Shown in pieces: positions 11,917-24,236 of a stretch of 64,000 bases of DNA. The stretch's first letter is position 1; every line of letters starts with the position of its first letter. The stretch comes from Amphiura filiformis (taxonomy: Eukaryota > Echinodermata > Ophiuroidea > Amphilepidida > Amphiuridae). Both the position numbers and the translations under genes were made by a program. The DNA is taken from contig NC_092628.1 in NCBI RefSeq assembly GCF_039555335.1, positions 59,383,547 to 59,447,546 of the forward strand, written 5' to 3'. The notes under the pieces were generated by a model that was given only the letters and a program-made list of their open reading frames with translations, searched no databases and had not been told where the DNA came from.

Positions 11917-14409
11917 TTAGACTTGTATGGTTTCTGTCTGTACAGTGTACATAGGGAGAAAGCATGATATCATGATTTCAACACTGTGCAATTGTATGTG
12001 GGAGAATGCATGATATCATGGTTTCTGTCTGCACAGTGTGCATATGGAGAATGTATGATATCATGGTTTCTGTGTGTACAGTGTGCATAGGGAGAAAGCA
12101 TGATATCATGATTTCAACACATGTGCAATTGTATGTGGGAGAATGTATGATATCATGGTTTCTGTCTGCACAGTGTGCATAGGGAGAATGTATGATATCA
12201 TGGTTTCTGTGTGTACAGTGTGCATAGGGAGAAAGCATATGATATCATGATTTCAACACTGTGCAATTGTATGTGGGAGAATGTATGATATCATGGTTTC
12301 TGTCTGCACAGTGTGCATAGGGAGAAAGTATGTAGACTTGTATGGTTTCTGTCTGTACAGTGTACATAGGGAGAAAGCATGATATCATGATTTCAACACT
12401 GTGCAATTGTATGTGGGAGAATGCATGATATCATGGTTTCTGTCTGCACAGTGTGCATATGGAGAATGTATGATATCATGGTTTCTGTGTGTACAGTGTG
12501 CATAGGGAGAAAGCATGATATCATGATTTCAACACATGTGCAATTGTATGTGGGAGAATGTATGATATCATGGTTTCTGTCTGCACAGTGTGCATAGGGA
12601 GAATGTATGATATCATGGTTTCTGTGTGTACAGTGTGCATAGGGAGAAAGCATATGATATCATGATTTCAACACTGTGCAATTGTATGTGGGAGAATGTA
12701 TGATATCATGGTTTCTGTCTGCACAGTGTGCATAGGGAGAAAGTATGAATTAGACTTGTATGGTTTCTGTCTGTACAGTGTACATAGGGAGAAAGCATGA
12801 TATCATGATTTCAACACTGTGCAATTGTATGTGGGAGAATGCATGATATCATGGTTTCTGTCTGCACAGTGTGCATATGGAGAATGTATGATATCATGGT
12901 TTCTGTGTGTACAGTGTGCATAGGGAGAAAGCATGATATCATGATTTCAACACATGTGCAATTGTATGTGGGAGAATGTATGATATCATGGTTTCTGTCT
13001 GCACAGTGTGCATAGGGAGAATGTATGATATCATGGTTTCTGTGTGTACAGTGTGCATAGGGAGAAAGCATATGATATCATGATTTCAACACTGTGCAAT
13101 TGTATGTGGGAGAATGTATGATATCATGGTTTCTGTCTGCACAGTGTGCATAGGGAGAAAGTATGTAGACTTGTATGGTTTCTGTCTGTACAGTGTACAT
13201 AGGGAGAAAGCATGATATCATGATTTCAACACTGTGCAATTGTATGTGGGAGAATGCATGATATCATGGTTTCTGTCTGCACAGTGTGCATATGGAGAAT
13301 GTATGATATCATGGTTTCTGTGTGTACAGTGTGCATAGGGAGAAAGCATGATATCATGATTTCAACACATGTGCAATTGTATGTGGGAGAATGTATGATA
13401 TCATGGTTTCTGTCTGCACAGTGTGCATAGGGAGAATGTATGATATCATGGTTTCTGTGTGTACAGTGTGCATAGGGAGAAAGCATATGATATCATGATT
13501 TCAACACTGTGCAATTGTATGTGGGAGAATGTATGATATCATGGTTTCTGTCTGCACAGTGTGCATAGGGAGAAAGTATGAATTAGACTTGTATGGTTTC
13601 TGTCTGTACAGTGTACATAGGGAGAAAGCATGATATCATGATTTCAACACTGTGCAATTGTATGTGGGAGAATGCATGATATCATGGTTTCTGTCTGCAC
13701 AGTGTGCATATGGAGAATGTATGATATCATGGTTTCTGTGTGTACAGTGTGCATAGGGAGAAAGCATGATATCATGATTTCAACACATGTGCAATTGTAT
13801 GTGGGAGAATGTATGATATCATGGTTTCTGTCTGCACAGTGTGCATAGGGAGAATGTATGATATCATGGTTTCTGTGTGTACAGTGTGCATAGGGAGAAA
13901 GCATATGATATCATGATTTCAACACTGTGCAATTGTATGTGGGAGAATGTATGATATCATGGTTTCTGTCTGCACAGTGTGCATAGGGAGAAAGTATGTA
14001 GACTTGTATGGTTTCTGTCTGTACAGTGTACATAGGGAGAAAGCATGATATCATGATTTCAACACTGCAATTGTATGTGGGAGAATGCATGATATCATGG
14101 TTTCTGTCTGCACAGTGTGCATATGGAGAATGTATGATATCATGGTTTCTGTGTGTACAGTGTGCATAGGGAGAAAGCATGATATCATGATTTCAACACA
14201 TGTGCAATTGTATGTGGGAGAATGTATGATATCATGGTTTCTGTCTGCACAGTGTGCATAGGGAGAATGTATGATATCATGGTTTCTGTGTGTACAGTGT
14301 GCATAGGGAGAAAGCATATGATATCATGATTTCAACACTGTGCAATTGTATGTGGGAGAATGTATGATATCATGGTTTCTGTCTGCACAGTGTGCATAGG
14401 GAGAAAGTA
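11917..14409. repeat. Satellite array C, block 2 (six units)
   Basis: Unit marks at 11978, 12393, 12811, 13226, 13644 and 14051. The last unit again has the 2-nt deletion. The block ends with GTATGAATTAGAC and no element. Confidence 0.97.
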
Positions 14410-16504
14410 TGAATTAGACTTGTATGGTTTCTGTCTGTACAGTGTACATAGGGAGAAAGCATGATATCATGATTTCAACACTGTGCAATTGTATGTGGGA
14501 GAATGCATGATATCATGGTTTCTGTCTGCACAGTGTGCATATGGAGAATGTATGATATCATGGTTTCTGTGTGTACAGTGTGCATAGGGAGAAAGCATGA
14601 TATCATGATTTCAACACATGTGCAATTGTATGTGGGAGAATGTATGATATCATGGTTTCTGTCTGCACAGTGTGCATAGGGAGAATGTATGATATCATGG
14701 TTTCTGTGTGTACAGTGTGCATAGGGAGAAAGCATATGATATCATGATTTCAACACTGTGCAATTGTATGTGGGAGAATGTATGATATCATGGTTTCTGT
14801 CTGCACAGTGTGCATAGGGAGAAAGTATGAATTAGACTTGTATGGTTTCTGTCTGTACAGTGTACATAGGGAGAAAGCATGATATCATGATTTCAACACT
14901 GTGCAATTGTATGTGGGAGAATGCATGATATCATGGTTTCTGTCTGCACAGTGTGCATATGGAGAATGTATGATATCATGGTTTCTGTGTGTACAGTGTG
15001 CATAGGGAGAAAGCATGATATCATGATTTCAACACATGTGCAATTGTATGTGGGAGAATGTATGATATCATGGTTTCTGTCTGCACAGTGTGCATAGGGA
15101 GAATGTATGATATCATGGTTTCTGTGTGTACAGTGTGCATAGGGAGAAAGCATATGATATCATGATTTCAACACTGTGCAATTGTATGTGGGAGAATGTA
15201 TGATATCATGGTTTCTGTCTGCACAGTGTGCATAGGGAGAAAGTATGTAGACTTGTATGGTTTCTGTCTGTACAGTGTACATAGGGAGAAAGCATGATAT
15301 CATGATTTCAACACTGTGCAATTGTATGTGGGAGAATGCATGATATCATGGTTTCTGTCTGCACAGTGTGCATATGGAGAATGTATGATATCATGGTTTC
15401 TGTGTGTACAGTGTGCATAGGGAGAAAGCATGATATCATGATTTCAACACATGTGCAATTGTATGTGGGAGAATGTATGATATCATGGTTTCTGTCTGCA
15501 CAGTGTGCATAGGGAGAATGTATGATATCATGGTTTCTGTGTGTACAGTGTGCATAGGGAGAAAGCATATGATATCATGATTTCAACACTGTGCAATTGT
15601 ATGTGGGAGAATGTATGATATCATGGTTTCTGTCTGCACAGTGTGCATAGGGAGAAAGTATGAATTAGACTTGTATGGTTTCTGTCTGTACAGTGTACAT
15701 AGGGAGAAAGCATGATATCATGATTTCAACACTGTGCAATTGTATGTGGGAGAATGCATGATATCATGGTTTCTGTCTGCACAGTGTGCATATGGAGAAT
15801 GTATGATATCATGGTTTCTGTGTGTACAGTGTGCATAGGGAGAAAGCATGATATCATGATTTCAACACATGTGCAATTGTATGTGGGAGAATGTATGATA
15901 TCATGGTTTCTGTCTGCACAGTGTGCATAGGGAGAATGTATGATATCATGGTTTCTGTGTGTACAGTGTGCATAGGGAGAAAGCATATGATATCATGATT
16001 TCAACACTGTGCAATTGTATGTGGGAGAATGTATGTATGTGGTTTCTGTCTGCACAGTGTGCATAGGGAGAAAGTATGTAGACTTGTATGGTTTCTGTCT
16101 GTACAGTGTACATAGGGAGAAAGCATGATATCATGATTTCAACACTGCAATTGTATGTGGGAGAATGCATGATATCATGGTTTCTGTCTGCACAGTGTGC
16201 ATATGGAGAATGTATGATATCATGGTTTCTGTGTGTACAGTGTGCATAGGGAGAAAGCATGATATCATGATTTCAACACATGTGCAATTGTATGTGGGAG
16301 AATGTATGATATCATGGTTTCTGTCTGCACAGTGTGCATAGGGAGAATGTATGATATCATGGTTTCTGTGTGTACAGTGTGCATAGGGAGAAAGCATATG
16401 ATATCATGATTTCAACACTGTGCAATTGTATGTGGGAGAATGTATGATATCATGGTTTCTGTCTGCACAGTGTGCATAGGGAGAAAGTATGATATCAGGG
16501 ATTT
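14410..16504. repeat. Satellite array C, block 3 (five units)
   Basis: Unit marks at 14475, 14893, 15308, 15726 and 16131. One unit is missing compared with the other blocks. A local deletion at 16032 (GTATGTATGTGG replacing a GATATCATG core) shortens one spacing to about 405 bp. Confidence 0.96.
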
Positions 16505-16650
16505 TTCTCAACACGGACTTAAAAAAATCCACTTTTTTTCTTATATTAAAAAAAGGGGGAAAAATGGAGAAAAAAAAAACATCTGCAAATTGCAACAGAT
16601 TTTGATGATTTAGGCTACTAGGTCTAGAGTTCTGGCTATAAGACATATAA

Positions 16651-16775
16651 AGGTTAGGGTTTGAAAATATGATTTAGGGTTAGGGTTTAGATTTAGGGTT
16701 ATGTCATAGAGTTAGAGTGTAGGGTTATGATTTTGGTTAGGGTTTAGATTTAGGGCTCAATGCTCTAGAGTTAGG
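16651..16775 (+). repeat. Telomere-like TTAGGG tract in element copy 3
   Basis: Same TTAGGG-rich tract as in the other two element copies. Confidence 0.75.
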
Positions 16776-17133
16776 ATTACACCCCCCCCCCTGTATAAAA
16801 CATTGTTCCATGCATCTCACAGGTACATGTATGCATGGCTGCATATTGCCTGGCTATGTAAACAATGACATGTATCTGTGTGTTGACACTGCACGAAAAG
16901 GTGTGAAGTGGCTAGAGTTCATGTTGGCTATTACATAACAAAGCTAATACTGATATAAATTATGGGAAAGTCAATGACTTTGAAATGTAAAATTTTAAAC
17001 TTAGAACAATTTTGTTGGTTTTCATATTGTGGCAAATTTGCACTCATTTTTACATAATTGTCACTCTGACTGTGTGTGTTTTTTGTTGTAAATCCACAGG
17101 CCTTTTGCCAATGACTGGTACGTCAATGTTTTC

Positions 17134-17560
17134 CGAGTCGTAACATTATGCGGCATGTTGAACCGTAAAATTTTGCGTATTTTCTACAGAATGGCGCAGC
17201 ACCTTTAAACGAGTCGTAACATTACGCGGCATGTTGAACCGTAAAATTGTGCGTATTTTGTACAGAATGACGCAGCACCTTTAAACGAGTCGTAACATTA
17301 CACGGCATGTTAGACCGTAAAATTGCGCGTATTTTCTACAGAATGACGCGGCACCTTTAAAAGAGTCGTAACATTACGCGGCATGTTGAACCGTAAAATT
17401 GTGCGTATTTTCTACAGAATGACGCAGCACCTTTGTACGAGTCGCAACATTACGCGGCATGGTGAGCCGTAAAATTGTGCGTGTTTTCTACAGAATGGCG
17501 CAGCACCTTTTTGAGTCGCAACATTACGCGGCATGTTGAACCCTTCAATTGTGCGTATTT
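17134..17560 (+). repeat. 76-bp minisatellite in element copy 3
   Basis: About six units. The first copies here are the most regular and read exactly 76 bp from CGAGTCG to CGAGTCG. Confidence 0.9.
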
Positions 17561-18346
17561 GCAGATATGCTCTTTATGCACTTACTCGATTTCACATTGC
17601 TATGGCAATTAAGCTATTAATAGCATTTATAAGGGGGGGGGGGTCAGAAACCTATAAGCTTACCAAATATTTGTGTTCAGCCCTGACCCTGTCACACCCC
17701 TACACGATCCTAGTTTATAATACTCACATGCCTATAGCAGACTTCCAAATGTCCATAAATCCATCATGAACATGGAATTAAACAGGCTTTATAATGGTTA
17801 TCCTATCTGATATCACGTCCATGTTCATACACTTTGTCATGGAGCTGAATTCGGCAGCCGCGACCTCCACAACCGTATCAAAATAAATTTTAATTTTCCA
17901 ACTGAAAAATATTATGTCAGTCTGATCGCAAATAATTATAATCATGCATTATAATTAAAAGCAAAACAAAATCACCAAAATGCAGATTGTGCTTCAATTC
18001 AATGAGTTTAAATTCTGCACTATAACGAGTTGCACAACTTTTGCATTTCCGGTGTGGAAGCTTGCCCATTTCACCCCCCTTCACTTGCTTTTAATACGCT
18101 ACGCACACCATTAAATTCTTTAGAGTAATTGCAAAGATTTGTGCCAAGTCTACATATTTTACAATAAGCAATGAACTTTTAGACTGCAACAAGCCTGTTT
18201 TAGGCTGATTACATGTCTGTCCTTTAAAAATATCAACTTTTTTTTTTTATTTTTTATTTGATCAAAATAAATTGCAATTTTTATGTAATTTTTTTGTTTC
18301 GATTTCAAATCTGGACATTTTTGAGTCCGTGTTGAGAATAAATTCT

Positions 18347-18640
18347 GTTTCTGATTGCTGGAAGTCTTGACGATCTGGTCTTCTGATGTTGTTTATGTAA
18401 GCTTGGTGCGGGACATGATGTTGAGGCATCCTGGGGACATGTCCAACCCATTTTAAACGTCTAAGGCAAATAACATCATTGATGTACCATAATCTTCAGA
18501 CTCTAAAATGAGGCATCTTATTTTAAAAAAACACCATCAAGGCTGTGACGATCTGATTCACTTAATGCCCAGGATTCTGACCCATATAGATGGCAATGGG
18601 GGGGATGAGCGACTGGTAGATCCTAATTACTTTTGGAGAT
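18347..18640 (-). pseudogene. RTE-like LINE remnant, C-terminal part
   Basis: The reverse complement of about 18570-18605 reads LYGSESWALSESDRHSLDG. That of 18350-18500 reads RLKWVGHVPRMPQHH, followed by VPHQAYINNIRRPD. Both resemble the conserved C-terminal region after the reverse transcriptase domain of RTE-type and similar LINEs (family pattern LLYGSETW...LRWLGHVxRM). Stops and frameshifts separate the two pieces, so it is dead. The plus-strand frame at 18508-18834 is its shadow. Confidence 0.75.
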
Positions 18641-19840
18641 CTGGTGATGTCATGGTTAGACCAGATGGTACTGCCAATGCTACCAACTTTATCTCTGGAA
18701 TCGTCAATATGATATTTCATTTTGTTGTGTATGATTTTTATTCTCCGACTGCTTCAAGTCTTTTGAAAAAAGAGAAAAAGGGCCTCGCATACACTTATAC
18801 ACTACCACTGTTGGAAAAGGCCGTAAGGTACTAACAATGCTAATTCTCCATCCACCCTCATCAATTCATGAAATTCCTCTGGACAAGAACCAAAACATTA
18901 ATTTTATACGGCCTTAGGTAGGTCAAAATGAAATTATCCAATTCAATCTTTCTGACATATTGTGTCGGTCGGACACTCTGGCCTTTGCTTCATCTATCAC
19001 TCTACTCCTCGGATCTGGAGTGAAAGCGAAACTGCAGTATAGCTGGAGTGTAATTTGCATTAGAGTAGGCCTATAGGCCTACACTTTCTGTTCACTCTTT
19101 GGCTTTTTTTCCAGTTTGACTCAAGCAGAAATTGAGAGAACATCAAACTTTAACAATGTGTTACAACTTTGAGTGTGACATTTAATTATCGGTCACATTT
19201 TATGGAGGAGACAAAGTGTAAAAAATAGACAATCAGAACATGACAAAACTACAGTCTTCTGCTTTGCATGGTTATGATTGTTTCACAAGTATTGACTCGA
19301 AGCTGTTATTCCATTATGCTTGTAGATGAAATTCTACGGTATTCGCACAGGCGACGAAATAAAAATAGTTCGCCTTCCGTTTTCATTAATTTTGTGTGAT
19401 CTAAATTGATGAGCATTCAACGGTAAAACATCGCTCCCTCACCTATGAACAAATGTTACCAACACAGCAATATCCTACAGGCTTTTGTGTACAGGCAAAC
19501 AGCAGTATGATAATAATTGGTACAGGGTTTTATCTTCTTCTGTTTCTTCATTTATTTTTTTCTTAGAATGATACTGATGAAATTATATTGCACTGTAGGA
19601 CAAGTAGAAAGATTTAGATAACAAAGGATGTTAACAACAGAATGATAGTTTTGGAGCGAACCCCGGGAGCGAACTGTTAAATTGAAGAGGAGAGTTAATC
19701 AAGCAGCGCATCTGTTAAAGCGAGCATATAGATAATCAAGAGAGAAAAAGGAAGATATTGGGCTCTTTGTTATTCTGGCTATACCAGCCCTGTGATCTCC
19801 ATTAAAATCACCTATGTATGTATGCACCGTGATGTATGGG
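18641..19840. other. Intergenic, no gene seen
   Basis: AT-rich single-copy-looking sequence. I see no coding pattern, RNA gene or clear repeat. GTAGGCCTATAGGCCTAC at 19063-19081 is a short palindrome of the TAGGCCTA type scattered through the window. Confidence 0.5.
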
Positions 19841-20095
19841 AGAGAGATGGATGTGCGAGACGGGGAGAGATGAGAGATTACTGAGAGGATAAAATCAAAT
19901 AAAGAGAGCGTGTAGATAAATCAAGGGAGAGACAGGCAGAGAGAGAAAGAAGATAGAGACAGAAGGGAGTGAGAGATGAGAGATATTACTGAGAAGATAC
20001 AGCAAATCAAGAGAGCGTAATTACAGATAAATCAAGCGGGGACATATAGAGAGTGAGAGAAGAGAGATTACCGAGAAGATGCAGAAAGATGAAGG
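19841..20095 (+). repeat. GA-rich low-complexity tract
   Basis: Purine-rich imperfect repeats (GAGAGAGA, GAGAGATGAGAGATTACTGAG, ATAAATCAAG) with two or three degenerate copies of a unit of about 80 bp containing GAGAGATTACYGAGAAGAT. Confidence 0.7.
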
Positions 20096-20839
20096 TGGCG
20101 GAATGGCAATTGTGATTGCTTTAATGCTTTTATGTATATACATGCGACATATAACAATCCCAGGCAAATTTGACATGTTTAAACTACCTTTGAATGCGAT
20201 TGATTAACAAATAACGCATTAGGCGACAAACAAGTCATACTGTGTGCTATATAGAAATTTTGCTGGAGACACCGAGACATGCCTCTGGGAGTGCATCTTC
20301 CATTGTTGCTTAGTTTTCTTTTTCAATGTTACGACCTGTCTGGCTCCCTTACGTTTTCCCAGACCTTTCCATAAGATGAACTCAAGTAAATCGAACGATG
20401 ACATTGATGAACATTAGCGAGTAAAAAAGCCCGGGATGAAAAGTAAGATAATTCATTCAAAAATAATGTTGAAAGCCAGTGGGGAGGGGGGGAACAAAAA
20501 TGAAAGAGAATAGTGCACCCCTGACAAAAATAAAATGAAAGAGTAAGTCGGGAATGCAAAGGAAAAGAAAAAGGGAAAGGAGAAAAAAGGAAAAGAAGTC
20601 TCCCAAAAAATATCGGGTACATATCTTCTGTGCTTTCCGATTCCCATCAAAATTATTTATATTTGATACCTTTAATCAGGGTAGTTTGAAGTGCCCGTCA
20701 AACACATTATTAAAGTCAGGGAAATATGGTATCGCAATTTTGTATCAGTTGTATCGTAGCAGGTGAATTTTGTGGTGCAAATTGCACTGCGATAGGGCTT
20801 ATTTCGAACGCTGTGTAAAGTAAAGAACACATTGGTTTA

Positions 20840-21180
20840 CTATTTGCCCGGGGGCACTCCCATATATTGACATACGTCATGTGCCCATGAAAAGACCCCG
20901 GTATTTTGGCAAATCCTACACCAATTGACCCCGTTTTTTCAGTAGTCTACACTGAATGACCCCTTTTTCAACAATTAGTCCTCAAAATTGAAAAAAAAAT
21001 CAGTTTTGTCTATTTTGTACTGTAAAATTGGGTAAAAAGCTATTTTTGATTGTTAGTGATGTGAAATTTTTGGCACTCCCATACAAAATCACCCAATTTT
21101 TGACATTGCCAACACCGAATGACCCCTTTTTCTGACAAATTCTACACTGATAGACCCCTAGTTTCGTACGCTGGTGGGCA
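20840..21180. repeat. Dispersed repeat, probable MITE-like element
   Basis: Runs from GGGGGCACTCCCATATATTG through repeated words CTACACYGAATGACCCC and TTTTTGRCAAATYCTACAC to GTACGCTGGTGGGCACAGG. The phrases recur within the element (TGACCCCTTTTT at about 20960 and 21120). No frame is preserved. Confidence 0.45.
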
Positions 21181-21184
21181 CAGG

Positions 21185-21490
21185 TACGTCACATTCATAT
21201 TCGAGTGACCCCAGGACTTTTTGCACCAAATGTACAGTACTCTTACAAAGATAACGCGGATCCCCTTTATTTTCAGTTGCACAGAACACAAAGTATTCTT
21301 ACAATGACTTGCACCATTTTGGAAGTATATATTGGTATATTTCCTTGTCAGTTGCACTAAATATGCGGCACTAATTGTACATGGATTGAACAATTTTGGG
21401 CGGATCCGTAGTCTAGAGTATAAAAATAATTGGTTATATTTTATTATCAGTTGCACCAAATATAGCTACTCTTATGGTGACAAGAGTAAT
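21185..21490. repeat. Degenerate tandem repeat with CAGTTGCACCAAAT
   Basis: CAGTTGCACYRAAYAY and GCGGATCC recur three to four times at about 80-100-bp intervals, with strong decay. Confidence 0.4.
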
Positions 21491-22540
21491 TCTGCGTGAA
21501 TCCCCGGTCAGTGGTAAGAGCACATTGGGTAAACCTCTTGCCTATAGCCCATAGCCTGTGACAAACGATTATCTGTCACAAACAATATTATTTACATTGT
21601 GCTCACACGCCAAGGTAATAATTCCTTCTATAATCTGTTGTTAATTATAATGTGAACCAAAATACCCTGGCTATTTTGGCTGTTTTACGTCCTACTTGGT
21701 GAGTAGGGCCTATGAAGCTTTATGACATTATGTCGAAATTGCTCTGTTTACCTGACAAACACACCCCATTTGGCCGATTCCATTTAGGTGTAAGTTGGGA
21801 CGTGTGTATTGTATCGTATTGTATAAGATCGCACATTATGGATTTAATTGCTGTCCTATGAAGTATAATGTGATTTTTTTTGCAACACGGTTCAATTTTC
21901 CATAATTATCCATAATAACTAATTATGACTTGAAAGAAATATGTGGTGATGGTACTGGGTGGTGCTCGTATCCCAAAAAAAACAATATTGATTTAATTTC
22001 ATGAAAAATTTGTGTTAAATTTTTTTAATTGGTAAAAAAACAAACAGGGAATTCGGGATGAAAATATTTTCTAATGAAGAATTTACAGTTAAAATAAAAA
22101 TGTGTTAGCCTACATTTATAAACCGATACAAAAAACTGAGCAAAAATAGAGTCAGTAAACTTGTAGATCACTTTGATTTGAATTGATATGGAAATGAGAC
22201 CACATTGGTCCATTTCTTTGAAACCAGGGCATCGTGAGCCAGAAATACCCAATATAGATCACGCTGATATCGATGGCTTCAAATGAGTTCATATTGAGAC
22301 AGAATAGTTCAAATCTAGTTCATGTTGATCCATTAAGTGTGAAATATAAATCAAGGTGAGACACAGTCTACAAAAATGGATCACTCTAATTTCATTTAGT
22401 TAAATTGAGATCAGCAAAATAATGATCTGAGTATTATAGGCTTACATAAAAAAAATAATAATAAAATAGACCACGTATGGTAAGAAAATTCATGGGGTTA
22501 GAACAACTTAATTCCCCTTGGCTATCAAATTAAACAAGCT
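21491..22540. other. Intergenic, no gene seen
   Basis: AT-rich sequence without a recognisable feature. Several short open frames have no codon bias or family signal. Confidence 0.4.
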
Positions 22541-22625
22541 AGCAAACAAACAAACAAACAAACAGACACCCCGACAGACAGACAGACCCACACAGACCTA
22601 CAGACAGACAGACACCCAAACAAAC
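22540..22625 (+). repeat. CAAA / CAGA microsatellite
   Basis: (CAAA)n turning into (CAGA)n and back to (CAAA)n. Confidence 0.85.
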
Positions 22626-22989
22626 AAAACTGAATTTTGACATGATTATATTGAGAGACCTGAAATCAACGTAACATTAGGTGAAAACAATTTTGAACAT
22701 ATCGCGCCGCACTACAAGCAGGTTGCAAACATCACCTGTGTAGGCCCTATGCCCGGTGTGTATGTCTGCAATCACACTGTAGTCTGCAATCATAGATTGA
22801 ATATACAATACTGGTCTTTTCAAAGATACTATTAAATCTTACAGGTGCAAGTGATCAGCATGATATGGTTCAATGCAGAGGTATCGCGTGAACGTATCAG
22901 TGCAGCGCGGTATATTCAAAAATTGTCCAAGTTTTCACCTATTGCTATGGTAGTTAATCCGATTATTACATAACTTCGCCAGCGTATGG

Positions 22990-23384
22990 TGTAGTATACC
23001 AATCGATCCTTTGTTGTATGGTATGACGTCATCGGAAGATGATGACGCCCTCTGAATCAATTGGTCATAAACGTGACTCGGTTGGTAGGCTCCAATTATT
23101 GCTCAAAACTTCCCCAGACCAACACGTATAAAGGACTCGCAGTCGATAAAGAAAAATCCTTGCTATGGACGATACCAGAAACACCAGATGGATAAGGGAG
23201 TCGATCTGGATTCGGAGAAAATCACAGCCAAGTATGAAAGAGAACCTAATGAACAGCGACGAGGGGCCTACCAACTGAGTCACGTTTATGACCAATTGAT
23301 TCAGCGGGTGTCATCATCTTCCCATGACGTCATACCAGAGACGCCATACCATCCAATAAAGGATCGATTGGCATATCGCCATTG
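22990..23384. mobile_element. Foldback element of about 395 bp
   Basis: The left part (ACCAATCGATCCTTTGTTG, GGTATGACGTCATC, AATCAATTGGTCATAAACGTGACTC) is matched in inverse order on the right (GTCACGTTTATGACC, ATGACGTCATACC, AATAAAGGATCGATTGG). Both arms carry the CRE-like palindrome TGACGTCA. TATAAA at 23130 lies between the arms. The 65-codon plus-strand frame here is explained by the foldback. Confidence 0.75.
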
Positions 23385-23496
23385 ATAAAGGCAACAGACT
23401 GGATTGCCGAAACTGTCTGGAAAATGTACCCGTTTTTTATTGGAATTTCACTAAGAAAAACTTTGAACTTTATAATCCACTTCCCCTACCGCTGCA

Positions 23497-23521
23497 TAAT
23501 AATAATAATAATAATAATAAT
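23497..23521 (+). repeat. AAT microsatellite, LINE tail
   Basis: (AAT)n. In the minus direction it is the (ATT)n tail of the adjoining LINE remnant. Confidence 0.85.
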
Positions 23522-23712
23522 GAATGGTTCTTTTAAGGCGCAAAATCTTCCGTGGAACTCAGAGCGCGCAAACACATGAAAAACAAACAAACAAAGAAGC
23601 AATTAATTCTGTGAATCCGGAAAAGCTTGACGAAAGAAATGGGTTTTAAGCTGACGTTTAAATTGAGAAAGTGTGGGGATGTTACGAAGGCTGTTTGGAA
23701 GCGAGTTCCAAA
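23522..23712 (-). pseudogene. CR1/L2-like LINE 3' end
   Basis: The reverse complement of 23605-23710 reads WNSLPNSLRNIPTLSQFK, then RQLKTHFFRQAFPDSQN and a stop. This is the typical last segment of CR1/L2-clade reverse transcriptase ORFs (LWNSLP...FKxxLKTHLF). It is followed by a short 3' UTR and an ATT-repeat tail. The copy is 5' truncated at about 23712. Confidence 0.8.
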
Positions 23713-23869
23713 CATAATATGTTATCTCTTTTCTTTTCCCTTTACAGAGCCTGCTTCTACTCATTGGTATTCATCAACCACATTACCAACAAAAACTCCC
23801 TCCAATCATTGAATAATCAAAGCTGTTTCAACGTCACTGAGCCAACTATCAACCATCATCTTCCACACC

Positions 23870-24139
23870 ATGTCTAGTGATATGAGCAATTTTACAAACG
23901 CAGCAGATCTGGACCATGAACATTCAGATGATGAACCAACACACACCGATCATCATGATCACACTGGACAGGAATATCACACACATGTACATTACATCAT
24001 ATTCACAAGTTGGTGGTATGTCGTTGCCTTGGCAATAGTAGAAGTTGTGGTGTATTTGATAACACTTTTGATCATCATCAAATTTATGAATCAAATCAGA
24101 AGTAAACAGAAAAGAAGCAACTTTACTTGGAGATATTGA
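23870..24139 (+). CDS. Small single-pass membrane protein, His/Asp-rich N-terminus
   Basis: 89 residues in one exon. The ATG is in good context (CACACCATGTCTAG). Residues 13-41 are rich in His, Asp and Glu (DLDHEHSDDEP, HTDHHDHTGQ, HTHVH) and could bind metal ions. Residues about 48-70 (WWYVVALAIVEVVVYLITLL and on) form one clear transmembrane helix. The tail (71-89) is basic with Lys/Arg clusters, so by the positive-inside rule the C-terminus would be cytosolic and the acidic/His N-terminus lumenal or outside. There is no signal peptide before the helix. A good upstream splice acceptor and a downstream AATAAA support a real gene. I do not recognise the family and assign no function. Confidence 0.55.
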   Translation: MSSDMSNFTNAADLDHEHSDDEPTHTDHHDHTGQEYHTHVHYIIFTSWWYVVALAIVEVVVYLITLLIIIKFMNQIRSKQKRSNFTWRY

Positions 24140-24236
24140 TTATCATTTATTATCATATTCTGCATTATATACTTCTGTGTTATCTGATACGGGATATGGT
24201 ACTTCGAGTGAGGAAGAGATTATTTAGGAATCATGG

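Larger units (their letters stand above)
16505..18338. mobile_element. 1.83-kb TIR element, copy 3
   Basis: Third copy with the same TIRs, telomere-like tract and minisatellite. It has a longer C-run (about 16782-16791) and G-run (about 17632-17642) than copy 1. Its right end does not re-enter satellite. After AATTCTGTT the sequence passes into a LINE remnant, so this is the right edge of the satellite complex. Confidence 0.8.

Noticed and set aside
219..16397. Repeated 86-89-codon minus-strand frames (HSPYAHCADRNHDI type) in the satellite
   Set aside because: They recur at every unit, overlap in different frames and follow the repeat exactly. No start context, splice site or divergence pattern indicates a protein.
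18508..18834. 108-codon plus-strand frame
   Set aside because: The opposite strand reads as LINE C-terminal sequence (LYGSESWALSES), so this is an antisense shadow.
23188..23385. 65-codon plus-strand frame as first exon of the small membrane-protein gene
   Set aside because: It lies in the foldback element and the frame has a stop before any donor that would join it to 23748. It cannot be excluded as 5' UTR.
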